This document shows positions 1 through 9,619 of a DNA stretch of 32,127 nt, one piece after another; position 1 is the first letter of the stretch, and every line of letters starts with the position of its first letter. The stretch is from contig JAFGWC010000109.1 in the NCBI GenBank assembly GCA_016937695.1, positions 1 to 32,127 on the forward strand, in the 5' to 3' direction. The notes under the pieces were generated by a model. That model was not told the origin of the DNA, searched no databases, and was given only the letters and a program-made list of their open reading frames with translations. The translations under genes were made by a program, and so were the position numbers. This stretch comes from Bacteroidales bacterium. Lineage in GTDB: Bacteria > Bacteroidota > Bacteroidia > Bacteroidales > NBLH01.

Positions 1-83
1 ATTTTTGCATAGATTACTATAATGCAAAAAAATACGGTGAAGAAAAAGAAGCTGAAAAAGGAATTAATGAATTTTGCAAATAG
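1..83 (+). CDS. 3' end of an unidentified gene (partial)
   Basis: Reading from base 3, one frame stays open to a TAG at 81-83 and gives about 26 residues rich in Lys and Glu, ending in NEFCK. The other two plus frames stop within the first 20 bases. The composition suggests the charged helical tail of a cytoplasmic or repeat protein, but this is too short to identify. It may be chance; the main support is that the following 320 bases look intergenic. Confidence 0.4.
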   Translation, partial: FCIDYYNAKKYGEEKEAEKGINEFCK

Positions 84-407
84 AAAATCAAAAATCAAGA
101 GACCAAAGTTATCGCTTTATTAAAAAAATAAGACAATCAACACTTTTAGAGTGATAAATAATTCAACTAATGCACTATTGTTTATTTCTTAATATTAACT
201 ATTTAAAGTATTATATTTGTATTTTTTTAAAATAATAGCTAACTTTAATGCAATTGTATAGCAGATATACACCAAAGGAATAATAAAATAAAATATTTTT
301 CTTTTAAATATTTATTTTATTTAAGTTTGTCTACTTTTTTTAAACCTAAAACCAAAACTCACCTAAAATTTCTATGCTTAGAATTTATTAATAATTTTAA
401 AATTTAC
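84..407. other. intergenic region upstream of the endonuclease gene
   Basis: These 324 bases hold no convincing gene. They contain an imperfect, purely AT inverted repeat around 283-322 (ATAAAATAAAATATT against AAATATTTATTTTATTT), which could be a weak terminator or simply low-complexity sequence. Two matches to the Bacteroidota -7 consensus TAnnTTTG lie at 212-219 (TATATTTG) and 322-329 (TAAGTTTG). Neither has a clear TTG box at the usual distance upstream. Confidence 0.5.
322..329 (+). promoter_or_regulatory. candidate -7 box for the endonuclease gene
   Basis: TAAGTTTG matches the Bacteroidota -7 consensus TAnnTTTG and would start a transcript near 336, about 70 bases before the ATG. No -33 TTG box was found, so the call is tentative. 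Confidence 0.25.
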
Positions 408-2546
408 ATGATGAAAAAAATTTTTCTAATAACGCTCCTAAGTTTTGTAAGCTTAATGGCTGTAAGTCAAATTCCTGCAGGATATTATGACGGAACAGAA
501 GGACTTGGAGGCGATGCTCTTAAATCAGCATTAAACAATATAATTAAAGGCCACACTACATATCCATATACATCAGGTTCAACTGATATTTGGGATATTT
601 TAAAGCAAACAGATAAAGATCCGGGAAATGCAGACAATGTAATATTGTTATATTCAGGCAGATCTATAAATGCAGCACAAGAATACAACGACGGAAATGG
701 TTGGACACGTGAACACGTTTGGGCAAAATCAAGAGGCGACCTTAATGAAGAAGTAGAAGGCCCCGGAACAGATGCACATAATCTTCGCCCTTGCGATAAT
801 GATGTAAACACTGCCAGAAATAACAGATGGTTTGCCGAATGTAATGAAGAATATATCGATAACGGCTTTCCAACAGGAAGCTATACAAGCTCAACAGAAT
901 ATGTTTGGAAACCAAGAGATGCTGTAAAAGGCGATGTTGCAAGAATGATTTTTTATATGGCAACTCGCTACGAAGGATTTGACGGTGAACCTGATTTAGA
1001 GGTAATTGATTACTTTCCGGCAGACCAATACACACATGATCCAGTACACGCTTTATTATCAGATTTATTATTATGGAACACACAAGATCCTGTTGATGAT
1101 TTTGAAAGAAACAGAAACGATGTAATTTATTCATTTCAAGGAAATAGAAATCCTTTTGTTGATCATCCTGAATGGGTTGAATGCATTTTTAACAACAACT
1201 GTACAGGTTTTTATTTTACAACCAGTCCTGATACAGAACTTACTGATAGAGAGTCGTTTTCATACAATATTGCAGCAACAGGCTCTGATAATGTTTTAAC
1301 AATTACCGGCGAAACTATTCCTGCTTGGTTAACATTTACATCAACATTAAGCGAAACAGGAAATGCTACTGCTACACTTACAGGCGATCCTGAATTTACA
1401 GATATTGGAACACATCCTGTTTCTTTAAAACTAAGTGATGGAACTGACGATGTATATCAAAATTTTAATATTATTGTTACCGATGGAAATCCAATTGCAT
1501 TTACCTCAACTCCTGTTACTTACGCAAATGTAGATCAAGTTTATACATATAATGTTACAGCAACGGGCGATGATGGAGCAACTTTTACACTTACAGGAAC
1601 TACTTTACCTACTTGGTTGAGTTTAAGTCAAAATACAGTTCCTGCTACATTAAGCGGAACTCCTTCAATAAGTGATATAGGCACAACAAGTATTGTTTTA
1701 ACATTAACAGATACCAAGAAAACAATTACTCAGGAATTTGATATTATTGTTGCCGACCCAAACGATATTAATACTGTAATTATTACTCAATATTACGAAG
1801 GTGCAAGTAACGATAAATACATTGAAATAACCAATATTGGTGACGAATCTGTTGATTTAAGCCCTTTTTATTTAGCACGTTGGGGAAATACTTCTGCACC
1901 AAGCGGAGCTTATACAAACGGTGGTGCTTTATCCGGAACTATTGGTGCCGGAGTAACTCAAATATATAAAAATTCAGCTGCCGCAACTCCAGCTTATGCT
2001 GTTTCTTCCGCTGTAGGATCTACAGAAGCAACATATTTTAATGGCGATGATCCTATTGCATTAACAAGAAATGGAAGTGATTGGGAAAACAGAGTTGATT
2101 GTATTTATGCTGACGGAACTTGGGGTTTAGACAAAAGCTTTTACAGAAAATCAACCGTAACTTCAGGAAATATAAACAAAAGCGTTTTAGACGGAACAGG
2201 AGAATGGGTTCAAGTATCTATTGAAGATGTAAACAATGCTGCAAATGATACTCCGGAATATTTAGGCTTTCATGGTGAAGATGATGATGATAATACCAGC
2301 GGAATAGAAAATTTAGAATTACTTTATAAAATTTATCCAAATCCTGCTAAAGACTTTATAAATATTGAGTCTGAAAATCAAATAAACAAAATTGAAATAC
2401 TTTCTATAAACGGACAAAATTTAAAAACAGAAATTATTAATAATTCAAAAGCTAAAATTAATATTTCTGAATTGCCAAAAGGTATTTACTTTTTGAATTT
2501 AAGCGATTCTAATGGAAATATTTCTTCATCAAAATTTGTAAAATAA
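408..2546 (+). CDS. secreted endonuclease I with Ig-like, lamin-tail-like and T9SS sorting domains
   Basis: This 712-residue protein should be an extracellular nuclease secreted by the type IX system. I chose the ATG at 408 (or the adjacent one at 411) because it is followed at once by a signal peptide, MKKIFLITLLSFVSLMAVSQ; the open frame extends upstream to a TTG at 327, but that stretch does not look like protein. Residues about 20-270 carry the endonuclease I (EndA/NucM, His-Me finger) core: W99-T-R-E-H103-V-W-A-K-S, then TDAH124NLRP and D132-V-N134-x-x-R137. Two putative Ig-like domains of the He_PIG type follow (about 275-360 and 365-450), then a lamin-tail-like segment (about 455-620) and a C-terminal T9SS type A signal (about 640-712, starting IYPNPAKDF). 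A likely role is degrading extracellular DNA for nutrients. The domain calls are from pattern recognition. Confidence 0.9.
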   Translation: MMKKIFLITLLSFVSLMAVSQIPAGYYDGTEGLGGDALKSALNNIIKGHTTYPYTSGSTDIWDILKQTDKDPGNADNVILLYSGRSINAAQEYNDGNGWTREHVWAKSRGDLNEEVEGPGTDAHNLRPCDNDVNTARNNRWFAECNEEYIDNGFPTGSYTSSTEYVWKPRDAVKGDVARMIFYMATRYEGFDGEPDLEVIDYFPADQYTHDPVHALLSDLLLWNTQDPVDDFERNRNDVIYSFQGNRNPFVDHPEWVECIFNNNCTGFYFTTSPDTELTDRESFSYNIAATGSDNVLTITGETIPAWLTFTSTLSETGNATATLTGDPEFTDIGTHPVSLKLSDGTDDVYQNFNIIVTDGNPIAFTSTPVTYANVDQVYTYNVTATGDDGATFTLTGTTLPTWLSLSQNTVPATLSGTPSISDIGTTSIVLTLTDTKKTITQEFDIIVADPNDINTVIITQYYEGASNDKYIEITNIGDESVDLSPFYLARWGNTSAPSGAYTNGGALSGTIGAGVTQIYKNSAAATPAYAVSSAVGSTEATYFNGDDPIALTRNGSDWENRVDCIYADGTWGLDKSFYRKSTVTSGNINKSVLDGTGEWVQVSIEDVNNAANDTPEYLGFHGEDDDDNTSGIENLELLYKIYPNPAKDFINIESENQINKIEILSINGQNLKTEIINNSKAKINISELPKGIYFLNLSDSNGNISSSKFVK

Positions 2547-2552
2547 AACAAA

Positions 2553-2587
2553 AAACTATCAGATGTCTTTAAGGCATCTGATAGTTT
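2553..2587 (+). terminator. hairpin terminator after the endonuclease gene
   Basis: AAACTATCAGATG (2553-2565) pairs perfectly with CATCTGATAGTTT (2575-2587), extended inward by TC/GG, with a short loop. It lies 6 bases after the TAA. The A-rich 5' side and T-ending 3' side fit a Rho-independent terminator. Confidence 0.8.
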
Positions 2588-2790
2588 AAATTACAGCATC
2601 AAAATCCTAAATATCAACATATTACCAAACTACATCTTTCCAATAAAAATTTAGACTTTTAAATATTTATCTTCATCTAAAAAAAATATTTAATTGAATA
2701 AATAACTAACTTTAATATATTTACACAATAAAATACACTAAATTTATTTTATCGTGTTAATCTAATTATCTATTAATTAAGCCATTAGAG

Positions 2791-3948
2791 ATGAATAAAA
2801 AAACATTTTTCATAATATTCAGCGTGATATTAATAAGCACAAATATTAAAGCACAAATTGAGGATGTTATTAAATCTTATGTTGATAGCACAGAATTTTT
2901 AGTTAATAATGGCCGAAAACTTATTCTTCAAACAATTATAGAAGGCGATTATAAAAAAGCGCAGGAAATTTATCAATTTCTTGATGAAAAAACACAAAGC
3001 TCTGATATTAAGGCATTTGATTATTACGAAAGTATTTATATTACAATGCTTATTCACGATTGGAGAAATTGGTCGGAGCTTACAAAAAATTATAATGATT
3101 ATCGAAAATCAAAAATATATCAAAATTCATATAAAATTTTCGACCAATTATATGATGAAATACTTAATAATAATGAACTTATTTTATTCTCAATAGAATC
3201 TTCGTCTTTAGATGACGAAGGAAAAAGCGTTGCAAAAATATTACTACATTTTTTAAACGCTAAAACAAGAGACGAAGAATATAATAAAATGCTTGGAGAT
3301 TTTAATAAAGTTTATAAAACTTCAGATTACAATGTTTTTTTAGTTAATTCTTTGCCACGTAAAACTGCAAAGATGTCGTGGGGATTTTCTTTTGGTGCTT
3401 CGTCTTTATATCTTACTGATAATTTAGCTAAAAACTTTACACCAAGTCCTATGTATTCGTTTTCAATGGACGTAAACATTGGAAAAATATTTTTTTCATT
3501 ATACTTTAGCGGAGCTGTTTTTAAGTTAAACAATTCATTTACAGCTGTTTCAGGCAGCACAGTTTGGGATTTTCAAAATGGGGAATATTTTGATTATTTT
3601 GAAGGCGGAGTTTTATTGGGTTATTTTGTTATCAGAAATAAAAGAATTAATATCAGTCCTTACATAAAATTAGCAGATGCTAACTTAACAAGCACTAGAT
3701 TCGATAATTCTGATGAAGGCGAAGAACTAGATTTATTTGATTCATTCACTTATGGCCCTGGTTTACATGCAGAAGTTAAACTGTTTGATTTCAAAATGAG
3801 AAATTTTAATCGTTATCAATCTAAAAATTACATTAGTTTAAAACTCGAAAGCGGATATAATTTCATCAGCAATTTTAATTATGATGAATTGAAAGGTAAT
3901 TCGGCATATATTGGTGTTTCTTTGCTTTGGGGAACTGGCCAGTTTTAA
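2791..3948 (+). CDS. secreted protein of unknown function with probable C-terminal beta-barrel
   Basis: This 385-residue protein begins with a signal peptide (about 1-21, ending NIKAQ) at an ATG. The first half (about 22-185) is charged and predicted helical, perhaps repeat-like. From about residue 195 the sequence changes to alternating aromatic and small residues (WGFSFGASSLYL, FSLYFSGAVF, GVLLGYFVI) and ends in Phe after SLLWGTGQF. That pattern is typical of a small outer-membrane barrel with a C-terminal aromatic. I do not recognise the family. The next gene starts 37 bases downstream on the same strand and also encodes a secreted protein, so the two are probably co-transcribed. Function unknown; the barrel is inferred from the residue pattern. 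Confidence 0.8.
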   Translation: MNKKTFFIIFSVILISTNIKAQIEDVIKSYVDSTEFLVNNGRKLILQTIIEGDYKKAQEIYQFLDEKTQSSDIKAFDYYESIYITMLIHDWRNWSELTKNYNDYRKSKIYQNSYKIFDQLYDEILNNNELILFSIESSSLDDEGKSVAKILLHFLNAKTRDEEYNKMLGDFNKVYKTSDYNVFLVNSLPRKTAKMSWGFSFGASSLYLTDNLAKNFTPSPMYSFSMDVNIGKIFFSLYFSGAVFKLNNSFTAVSGSTVWDFQNGEYFDYFEGGVLLGYFVIRNKRINISPYIKLADANLTSTRFDNSDEGEELDLFDSFTYGPGLHAEVKLFDFKMRNFNRYQSKNYISLKLESGYNFISNFNYDELKGNSAYIGVSLLWGTGQF

Positions 3949-3985
3949 AAAAAATAAAATTAATATCCACATAAAACTTCAAAAA

Positions 3986-4930
3986 ATGAAAAAAACAATT
4001 TTAGCAATCTTAACTTTAACATTAAGCATTACAGGATTTTCTCAATTTGGAAATTTGCCTAAATTAGGTTCAAAAAAGGCAAAAATGCAACCAGACCAGG
4101 GAATAACAAATGAAGTTCATAAAAAATATGTAAAACAAATAGTTTGGTCTGACAGTAAAATTTCATTTACAAATCCTGATGAATCTACATTTAAAACAGA
4201 ATTTACATCTGATATGTTTATATATGCCAGATATTATATGCCTTATTCGTTTGAAAATTATTTTATAAATCAATTAAAGGAAAAACCGGGGGATATGATA
4301 TCTTATTATTTCCTTTTATATGTTGACGATAAACTTCAGGATTGGAAACCGGACGAAGGAACATTATCTGGTGATTATGTTCAAAGAACAACTCAACAAT
4401 TTTGGATATATATTCCTAATGATGATAAATACAGTAAAGATGTAAATAATAATTGGGTAGACATTGTTAACAAAATGAGCGCCGGCAAACATGAAATAAA
4501 ATTAATTCTGCTATTAGAATCTTATGGCAAAAAATTAACAGCCTTAGAAGGAAGTTTTACTTACGATAAAAAAGAAAGCCAAAGTATTAAAATAGGTAAA
4601 AGTTTTGCTGATTTGGAAGCAGGTATGAACGATACAAATCTTGAAAATGATATTTTACAATGCGTTAATAAAACATCTGAAGAAAAGTATTGGAAAATAA
4701 AATATACAAAAGTTAAGATTAAAAGCAACGATTGGAATGTAATAAGAATTAAACCAAATTATACAGTTATTGGAAAATATGTTGAAGCATACTGCTATGG
4801 AACAAAAGATGGAAAATGCTTTGTTGAACCACATAAATTTTTTAAAGAATTTGATGGCGCAGAATACACAAATAAAGTAAAATATTATTACAACGGATCT
4901 GTTTACGAAGAATATATTGATTGCGATTAA
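3986..4930 (+). CDS. secreted protein of unknown function
   Basis: This 314-residue product starts at the ATG at 3986, which is followed by a clear signal peptide (MKKTILAILTLTLSITGFSQ). The open frame could begin at 3911, but that would overlap the previous gene and bury the signal peptide. The mature protein is polar and Lys-rich with many Tyr and Trp; it shows no transmembrane segment, lipobox or T9SS sorting domain, so a periplasmic location is most likely. I do not recognise a family. Its position 37 bases after another secreted protein and before a hairpin suggests a two-gene unit. Confidence 0.8.
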   Translation: MKKTILAILTLTLSITGFSQFGNLPKLGSKKAKMQPDQGITNEVHKKYVKQIVWSDSKISFTNPDESTFKTEFTSDMFIYARYYMPYSFENYFINQLKEKPGDMISYYFLLYVDDKLQDWKPDEGTLSGDYVQRTTQQFWIYIPNDDKYSKDVNNNWVDIVNKMSAGKHEIKLILLLESYGKKLTALEGSFTYDKKESQSIKIGKSFADLEAGMNDTNLENDILQCVNKTSEEKYWKIKYTKVKIKSNDWNVIRIKPNYTVIGKYVEAYCYGTKDGKCFVEPHKFFKEFDGAEYTNKVKYYYNGSVYEEYIDCD

Positions 4931-4957
4931 TATAAAAAAGCACTAAACAATTAATTT

Positions 4958-4999
4958 AAGCCTGTCTGGTTTTATTTATGCATAGAAACTGACAGGTTT
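4958..4999 (+). terminator. hairpin terminator
   Basis: AAGCCTGTC (4958-4966) pairs with GACAGGTTT (4991-4999, one G-T pair), enclosing a partly paired AT-rich loop. It lies 28 bases after the stop codon of the preceding gene and is followed by an A-rich run, so it may be most effective for minus-strand transcription or be bidirectional. Confidence 0.6.
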
Positions 5000-5160
5000 A
5001 AAAAAAAATAAAAATTCTTCATTTAAAATCCAACAAATTTACATACATCCCAATTCCGATATTTATCTAATTATCAAATAATTACTCTACAAATCTCTAA
5101 TTTTATAATTTCTAATTCTTAATTCTTAATTTTTAATTAAAAAAAAGCAAAGTATTTTCA

Positions 5161-5168
5161 TACATTTG
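5161..5168 (+). promoter_or_regulatory. candidate -7 box for glycyl-tRNA synthetase
   Basis: TACATTTG is an exact match to TAnnTTTG and sits 36 bases before the ATG, giving a plausible leader of about 30 nt. The bases before it are a low-complexity run of TAATTCTTAATT-type repeats without an obvious TTG box. Confidence 0.4.
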
Positions 5169-5204
5169 CAAATTAAAATTTTTAAACATCAAGAAATTAG
5201 ATAA

Positions 5205-6755
5205 ATGGCTAACGAAGATATTTTTAAAAAAGTTGTTGCACACGCAAAAGAATATGGTTTTATTTTTCAATCAAGCGAGATATACGACGGTTTATCGGCA
5301 GTTTACGATTACGGACAAAACGGAGTAGAACTTAAAAATAACATAAAAAACTATTGGTGGGATTCAATGGTTAAAATGAACGAGGAAATTGTTGGAATTG
5401 ATTCTGCAATTTTTATGCATCCAACTGTTTGGAAAGCCTCCGGACATCTCAGCGCTTTTAGCGATCCACTTATCGACAATAAAGATTCTCAAAAACGTTA
5501 TCGTGCTGATGTTCTTATTGAAGAGCACAGAGCTAAAATTCAGGCTAAAATTGATAAAGAAGTTGAAAAAGCAAAAAAACGCTTTGGCGATGCTTTTAAC
5601 GAACATGAATTTTTATATACAAACCAACGTGTACTCGAAAATCAAGCTAAAATTGACGAACTTAACAACAGATTTATTAATGCTTTAGACAGCGATAGTT
5701 TAGATGAACTAAAACAGATAATTGTTGATTATGAGATAGTTTGTCCTGTTTCAGGTTCAAGAAACTGGACAGATGTGCGCCAATTTAATCTAATGTTTGA
5801 AACAAAACTTGGCTCGTTAAACGAAGGCGCTAATCAAATTTATCTTCGTCCCGAAACTGCTCAGGGAATTTTTGTAAATTATCTTAATGTTCAAAAAACC
5901 GGCAGAATGAAACTGCCTTTTGGAATTGCACAAATTGGTAAAGCTTTTCGTAACGAAATTGTTGCCAGACAGTTTATTTTTCGTATGCGCGAATTTGAAC
6001 AAATGGAAATGCAATATTTTGTTAAACCCGGCGAAGAAATAAAATTCTACGAACAATGGAAAGAAACACGTATAAAATGGCACAAAGCTCTTGGTTTGGG
6101 CGATGAAAAATATCGTTTTCACAATCACGAAAAATTAGCTCATTATGCTAACGCTGCCGCAGATATTGAATTTGATTTTCCTTTCGGATTCAAAGAACTG
6201 GAAGGCATTCATTCTCGTACAGATTTTGATTTAAAAGCACATCAAACCGAATCTGGTAAAAAAATACAATACTTTGATAATGAAACCAATGAGTCATATG
6301 TTCCTTATGTTATCGAAACTTCAATTGGTTTAGACAGAATGTTTCTTTCAATACTTTCGGCATCGTTTAACGAAGAAACTATCGAAAAAGAAGACGGAAC
6401 CAAAGACCAAAGAGTAGTTTTAAATATTCCGCCACAACTTGCTCCGGTAAAATTAGCTGTTTTGCCTCTTGTTAAAAAAGACGGTTTACCCGAAATGGCT
6501 CGCGAAATTATTGCCAACTTAAAGTATAATTTTAATTGCCAATACGACGAAAAAGATTCTATAGGTAAAAGATACAGAAGACACGATGCAATTGGAACGC
6601 CTTTTTGTGTTACTGTTGATCATCAATCAATTGAAGACAAAACTGTAACTATAAGATACAGAGATACAATGCAACAAGACAGAGTTAATATTGATGATTT
6701 AGAAAAAATTATCGACGATTTTGTTAATTTTAAAACTCTTTTAAAGAAAATATAA
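5205..6755 (+). CDS. glyQS: glycyl-tRNA synthetase, single-chain dimeric type
   Basis: This 516-residue class II synthetase charges tRNA-Gly with glycine (EC 6.1.1.14). It is the alpha2 type found in Bacteroidota, archaea and eukaryotes rather than the alpha2beta2 GlyQ/GlyS type. Visible motifs are the N-terminal YGF(I)FQSSEIYDGL block, LRPETAQGIF, class II motif 2 (FRNEIVARQFIFRMREFEQME) and motif 3 (IETSIGLDR). A C-terminal anticodon-binding domain begins near LAPVKLAVLPL. The length is normal and the frame is clean. The next gene begins 75 bases downstream; the gap holds only a 9-bp all-AT hairpin (6779-6802), so some read-through is possible. Gene naming differs between databases (glyS or glyQS). 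Confidence 0.97.
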   Translation: MANEDIFKKVVAHAKEYGFIFQSSEIYDGLSAVYDYGQNGVELKNNIKNYWWDSMVKMNEEIVGIDSAIFMHPTVWKASGHLSAFSDPLIDNKDSQKRYRADVLIEEHRAKIQAKIDKEVEKAKKRFGDAFNEHEFLYTNQRVLENQAKIDELNNRFINALDSDSLDELKQIIVDYEIVCPVSGSRNWTDVRQFNLMFETKLGSLNEGANQIYLRPETAQGIFVNYLNVQKTGRMKLPFGIAQIGKAFRNEIVARQFIFRMREFEQMEMQYFVKPGEEIKFYEQWKETRIKWHKALGLGDEKYRFHNHEKLAHYANAAADIEFDFPFGFKELEGIHSRTDFDLKAHQTESGKKIQYFDNETNESYVPYVIETSIGLDRMFLSILSASFNEETIEKEDGTKDQRVVLNIPPQLAPVKLAVLPLVKKDGLPEMAREIIANLKYNFNCQYDEKDSIGKRYRRHDAIGTPFCVTVDHQSIEDKTVTIRYRDTMQQDRVNIDDLEKIIDDFVNFKTLLKKI

Positions 6756-6830
6756 AATTAAATTATCAATTATAGATTAAAAATTATAAATTCATAATTT
6801 TTATATTCTAAAGTAAAACTTATTAATAAA

Positions 6831-9356
6831 ATGGAAAACCTAAAAAATTATTTTCAAAAGGCTTTGCCTTATTTTCTTGCTGTTATTTCATTTGTTGTTT
6901 TAAGCTATATTTATTTTAGTCCGCTTTTAACCGGAAAAGATTTAGCGCAAATGGATCAGACTCACGCAAAAGGCATGGCTAAAGAAATGATGGATTTTAA
7001 AGAGCAAACCGGCCAAGACACTCAATGGACAAACTCAATGTTTGGCGGAATGCCTACTTATCAAATTGCAAGTACTGTTTCGTATAATATTTATCAGAAA
7101 GTACAAAAACTTTTAAGATTGGGTCTTCCTTTTACTACAGTTTCCATTTTATTTATTCTGCTTTTCGGATTTTATTTATTAATGATAAGCCTTGGTTTTA
7201 ATAGTTTGCAAAGTGCTTTGGGCGCAATTGCATTTGCTTTTGCATCGTACAACATAATAATTATTATGGCAGGGCACATTACAAAAGTATATGCTATTGC
7301 ATATATGCCGCCTGTAATTGCAGGAATATTAATGACTTATAGAAAAAAATATCTCTGGGGCGGAATTATTACTGCTTTTGCTCTTGGTGTTGAAATATCA
7401 ACAAATCATATACAAATAATTTATTATTTGGCTTTAATGGTGGTTTTACTTGTAATTTTTAAATTTATTTATTCAATTATCGAAAAAGAAATAAAATCAT
7501 TTTTTATTGCATCATCAATATTAGCTTTAGCTGCACTTTTAGCCTTTTTACCAAACATTACAAATTTAGCAACAACATACGAATACGGAAAAGAAAGTAT
7601 AAGAGGCGCATCGGAACTAACTGATAATATGGCAAATAAATCAAGCGGTTTAGATAAAGACTATGCTCTTTCATGGAGTTATGGCGTAGACGAAACTCTT
7701 ACTTTATTAATTCCAAACTCAAAAGGTGGTTCAAGCACGCCAATTGGCGCTAACGAAGATGCTCTAAAAGGCGTTGATTCAAACTACATTAACTATGTTG
7801 CTCAATCATCGCAATATTGGGGAGATCAACCATTTACATCAGGTCCTGTTTATATGGGCGCTATTTTAATATTTTTATTTGTGTTGGGTTTATTTATTGT
7901 TGAAGGTTATGTAAAATGGTGGCTTTTAGCAGCTGCATTACTTGGAATTTTGCTTTCGTGGGGAAGAAATTTTATGGTTTTTACTGATTTTTTCTTCTAT
8001 TTCGTTCCTTTTTACAATAAATTCAGAACCGTTTCCATGTCGCTTGTAATTACAGGTTTTACTGTTCCAATGCTTGCAATGCTGGCAATAAAAAAAATAA
8101 TTGAACAACCTGATATTATTTTAAAGCAAAAAAAGTGGTTTTTCACAGCTTTTGGTTTAACAGCCGGTTTAAGTTTATTTCTTTACTTTTTTGCAAATTC
8201 ATTTTTTGATTTTTTAAGCCCACAGGAAATATCAAATTATAATCCTGCAAAAGCAGAAAATCCACAAATGGCACAGCAAATTTCAATGTACACCAGCGGA
8301 CTTCAATCTGCTCGTTTATTCCTTTTTAAGGCTGATGCTTTAAGAAGCTTTGCTTTTATTCTTATTGCCGCAGCTCTTTTATGGATTTTTTCTGCAACTA
8401 AAAAAATTAAAGCTCAATATTTGGTTATTGGTTTAGCTGTACTTTTCCTTGCTGATATGTGGACTATTGATAAAAGATATTTAAACGACAGTCATTTTCA
8501 GAAGAAAAGAATTGTAAAAAACGAATTTACTAAAACTCCTGCTGATGATTTTATTTTAAAAGACAAAGATCCTAATTACAGAGTTTTAAGTTTGCTTAGA
8601 AATCCGTTTAACGATGGCTACACACCTTATTTTCATAAATCGATAGGTGGATATCACGGAGCAAAATTAAGACGATATCAGGAAGTTATTGAACGATATC
8701 TTGACAGAGAAATTCAAACTGTTGCATATACAGCTCAAAATGATTCTACCGGTAACATTAGAGACGTTTTAAGCAGAATGAATGTTATGAATATGCTTAA
8801 TACTAAATATATAATTTTTACACCTAACCAATACCAATTAAACTGGAGTTCGATGGGACACGCATGGTTAGTTGATGATTATGAGTTAGTTAATAATTCT
8901 GATGAAGAAATTGCAGCACTTGGTAGATTTAATCCTAAAAAAACAGCAATTATTGATAAACGTTTTGAAAGTGTAACTAATAAATTACCAAAAGCAGAGT
9001 TTTTCTCGCTTGATACAGGATATATTGAATTAATTACATACAAACCAAATCACTTAACGTATAAATCGGCAACAAGAAAAGAAAGACTTGCTGTTTTTTC
9101 CGAAATTTATTACGACAAAGGTTGGAATGCATATATTGATGGTTTTCCTGTTGAGCATATCAGAGTTGATTATATTTTGCGTGCATTAATAGTTCCAAAA
9201 GGAGTGCATAATATCGAATTTAAATTCGAGCCAAAAACATATAATTTTAGTCAAACAATTGCATTAAGCAGTTCAATTTTTGTGTTGATTTTATTTTTAG
9301 GATTAACCGGATTTAGTATTTACAAAAACAGAAAGTCTGTTTCGACAGAAAAATAA
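6831..9356 (+). CDS. YfhO-family multi-spanning membrane protein
   Basis: This 841-residue integral membrane protein matches the YfhO family, large GT-C-like proteins thought to act in modification of cell-surface glycans or lipids. The first transmembrane helix (about 14-33) is followed by a long extracytoplasmic loop with DLAQMDQTHAKGMAKEM and MFGGMPTYQ, a characteristic block in Bacteroidota members. About a dozen hydrophobic segments follow up to residue 550. A soluble domain comes next (about 555-805), then a final helix near 810-830 and a basic tail. The family's enzymatic activity is not settled; the glycosyltransferase role is inferred from its fold class. A bidirectional hairpin lies downstream, where it converges with the SPOR gene. 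Confidence 0.9.
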   Translation: MENLKNYFQKALPYFLAVISFVVLSYIYFSPLLTGKDLAQMDQTHAKGMAKEMMDFKEQTGQDTQWTNSMFGGMPTYQIASTVSYNIYQKVQKLLRLGLPFTTVSILFILLFGFYLLMISLGFNSLQSALGAIAFAFASYNIIIIMAGHITKVYAIAYMPPVIAGILMTYRKKYLWGGIITAFALGVEISTNHIQIIYYLALMVVLLVIFKFIYSIIEKEIKSFFIASSILALAALLAFLPNITNLATTYEYGKESIRGASELTDNMANKSSGLDKDYALSWSYGVDETLTLLIPNSKGGSSTPIGANEDALKGVDSNYINYVAQSSQYWGDQPFTSGPVYMGAILIFLFVLGLFIVEGYVKWWLLAAALLGILLSWGRNFMVFTDFFFYFVPFYNKFRTVSMSLVITGFTVPMLAMLAIKKIIEQPDIILKQKKWFFTAFGLTAGLSLFLYFFANSFFDFLSPQEISNYNPAKAENPQMAQQISMYTSGLQSARLFLFKADALRSFAFILIAAALLWIFSATKKIKAQYLVIGLAVLFLADMWTIDKRYLNDSHFQKKRIVKNEFTKTPADDFILKDKDPNYRVLSLLRNPFNDGYTPYFHKSIGGYHGAKLRRYQEVIERYLDREIQTVAYTAQNDSTGNIRDVLSRMNVMNMLNTKYIIFTPNQYQLNWSSMGHAWLVDDYELVNNSDEEIAALGRFNPKKTAIIDKRFESVTNKLPKAEFFSLDTGYIELITYKPNHLTYKSATRKERLAVFSEIYYDKGWNAYIDGFPVEHIRVDYILRALIVPKGVHNIEFKFEPKTYNFSQTIALSSSIFVLILFLGLTGFSIYKNRKSVSTEK

Positions 9357-9379
9357 AAAAATAAATTAATATAATTATA

Positions 9380-9419
9380 ACAAAAACAGCCTGAAATTGA
9401 CTTTTCAGGCTGTTTTTGT
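9380..9419. terminator. strong bidirectional terminator
   Basis: A perfect 17-bp stem, ACAAAAACAGCCTGAAA (9380-9396) with its complement at 9403-9419, has a 6-base loop and T or A runs on either side. It sits between the convergent YfhO-family gene and the SPOR lipoprotein gene, so it can serve both strands. The remaining 200 bases up to 9619 hold only a 9-bp tandem duplication (TGACTAAAA twice, 9531-9548). Confidence 0.85.
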
Positions 9420-9619
9420 ACTAAGAAAGATAATATAGATATAGAAAATTACTTTATTTAGCAGCTTAAAAATATGAAAAAAGTTTCGAAACCAAACTTA
9501 AATAATATTGAACTATTGAAACAATATAACTGACTAAAATGACTAAAACAAACATATTCAACTGTAATAAACGAATAAAGTAAAATTAAAAATAAAACAA
9601 TTGTAAATTGAACACAAAT

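Noticed and set aside
327-407. Upstream extension of the endonuclease gene to a TTG at 327
   Set aside because: The added 27 residues would bury an obvious signal peptide; the ATG pair at 408 and 411 fits secretion.
3911-3985. Earlier start for the second secreted protein
   Set aside because: It overlaps the previous gene and places 25 residues before a clean signal peptide.
5085-5155. Short direct repeats of TAATTCTTAATT type as a CRISPR or satellite
   Set aside because: The units are degenerate, AT-only and without spacers; they look like ordinary low-complexity intergenic sequence.
9474-9533. 19-codon ORF between the YfhO-family gene and the SPOR gene
   Set aside because: Too short and lacking any context or signal.
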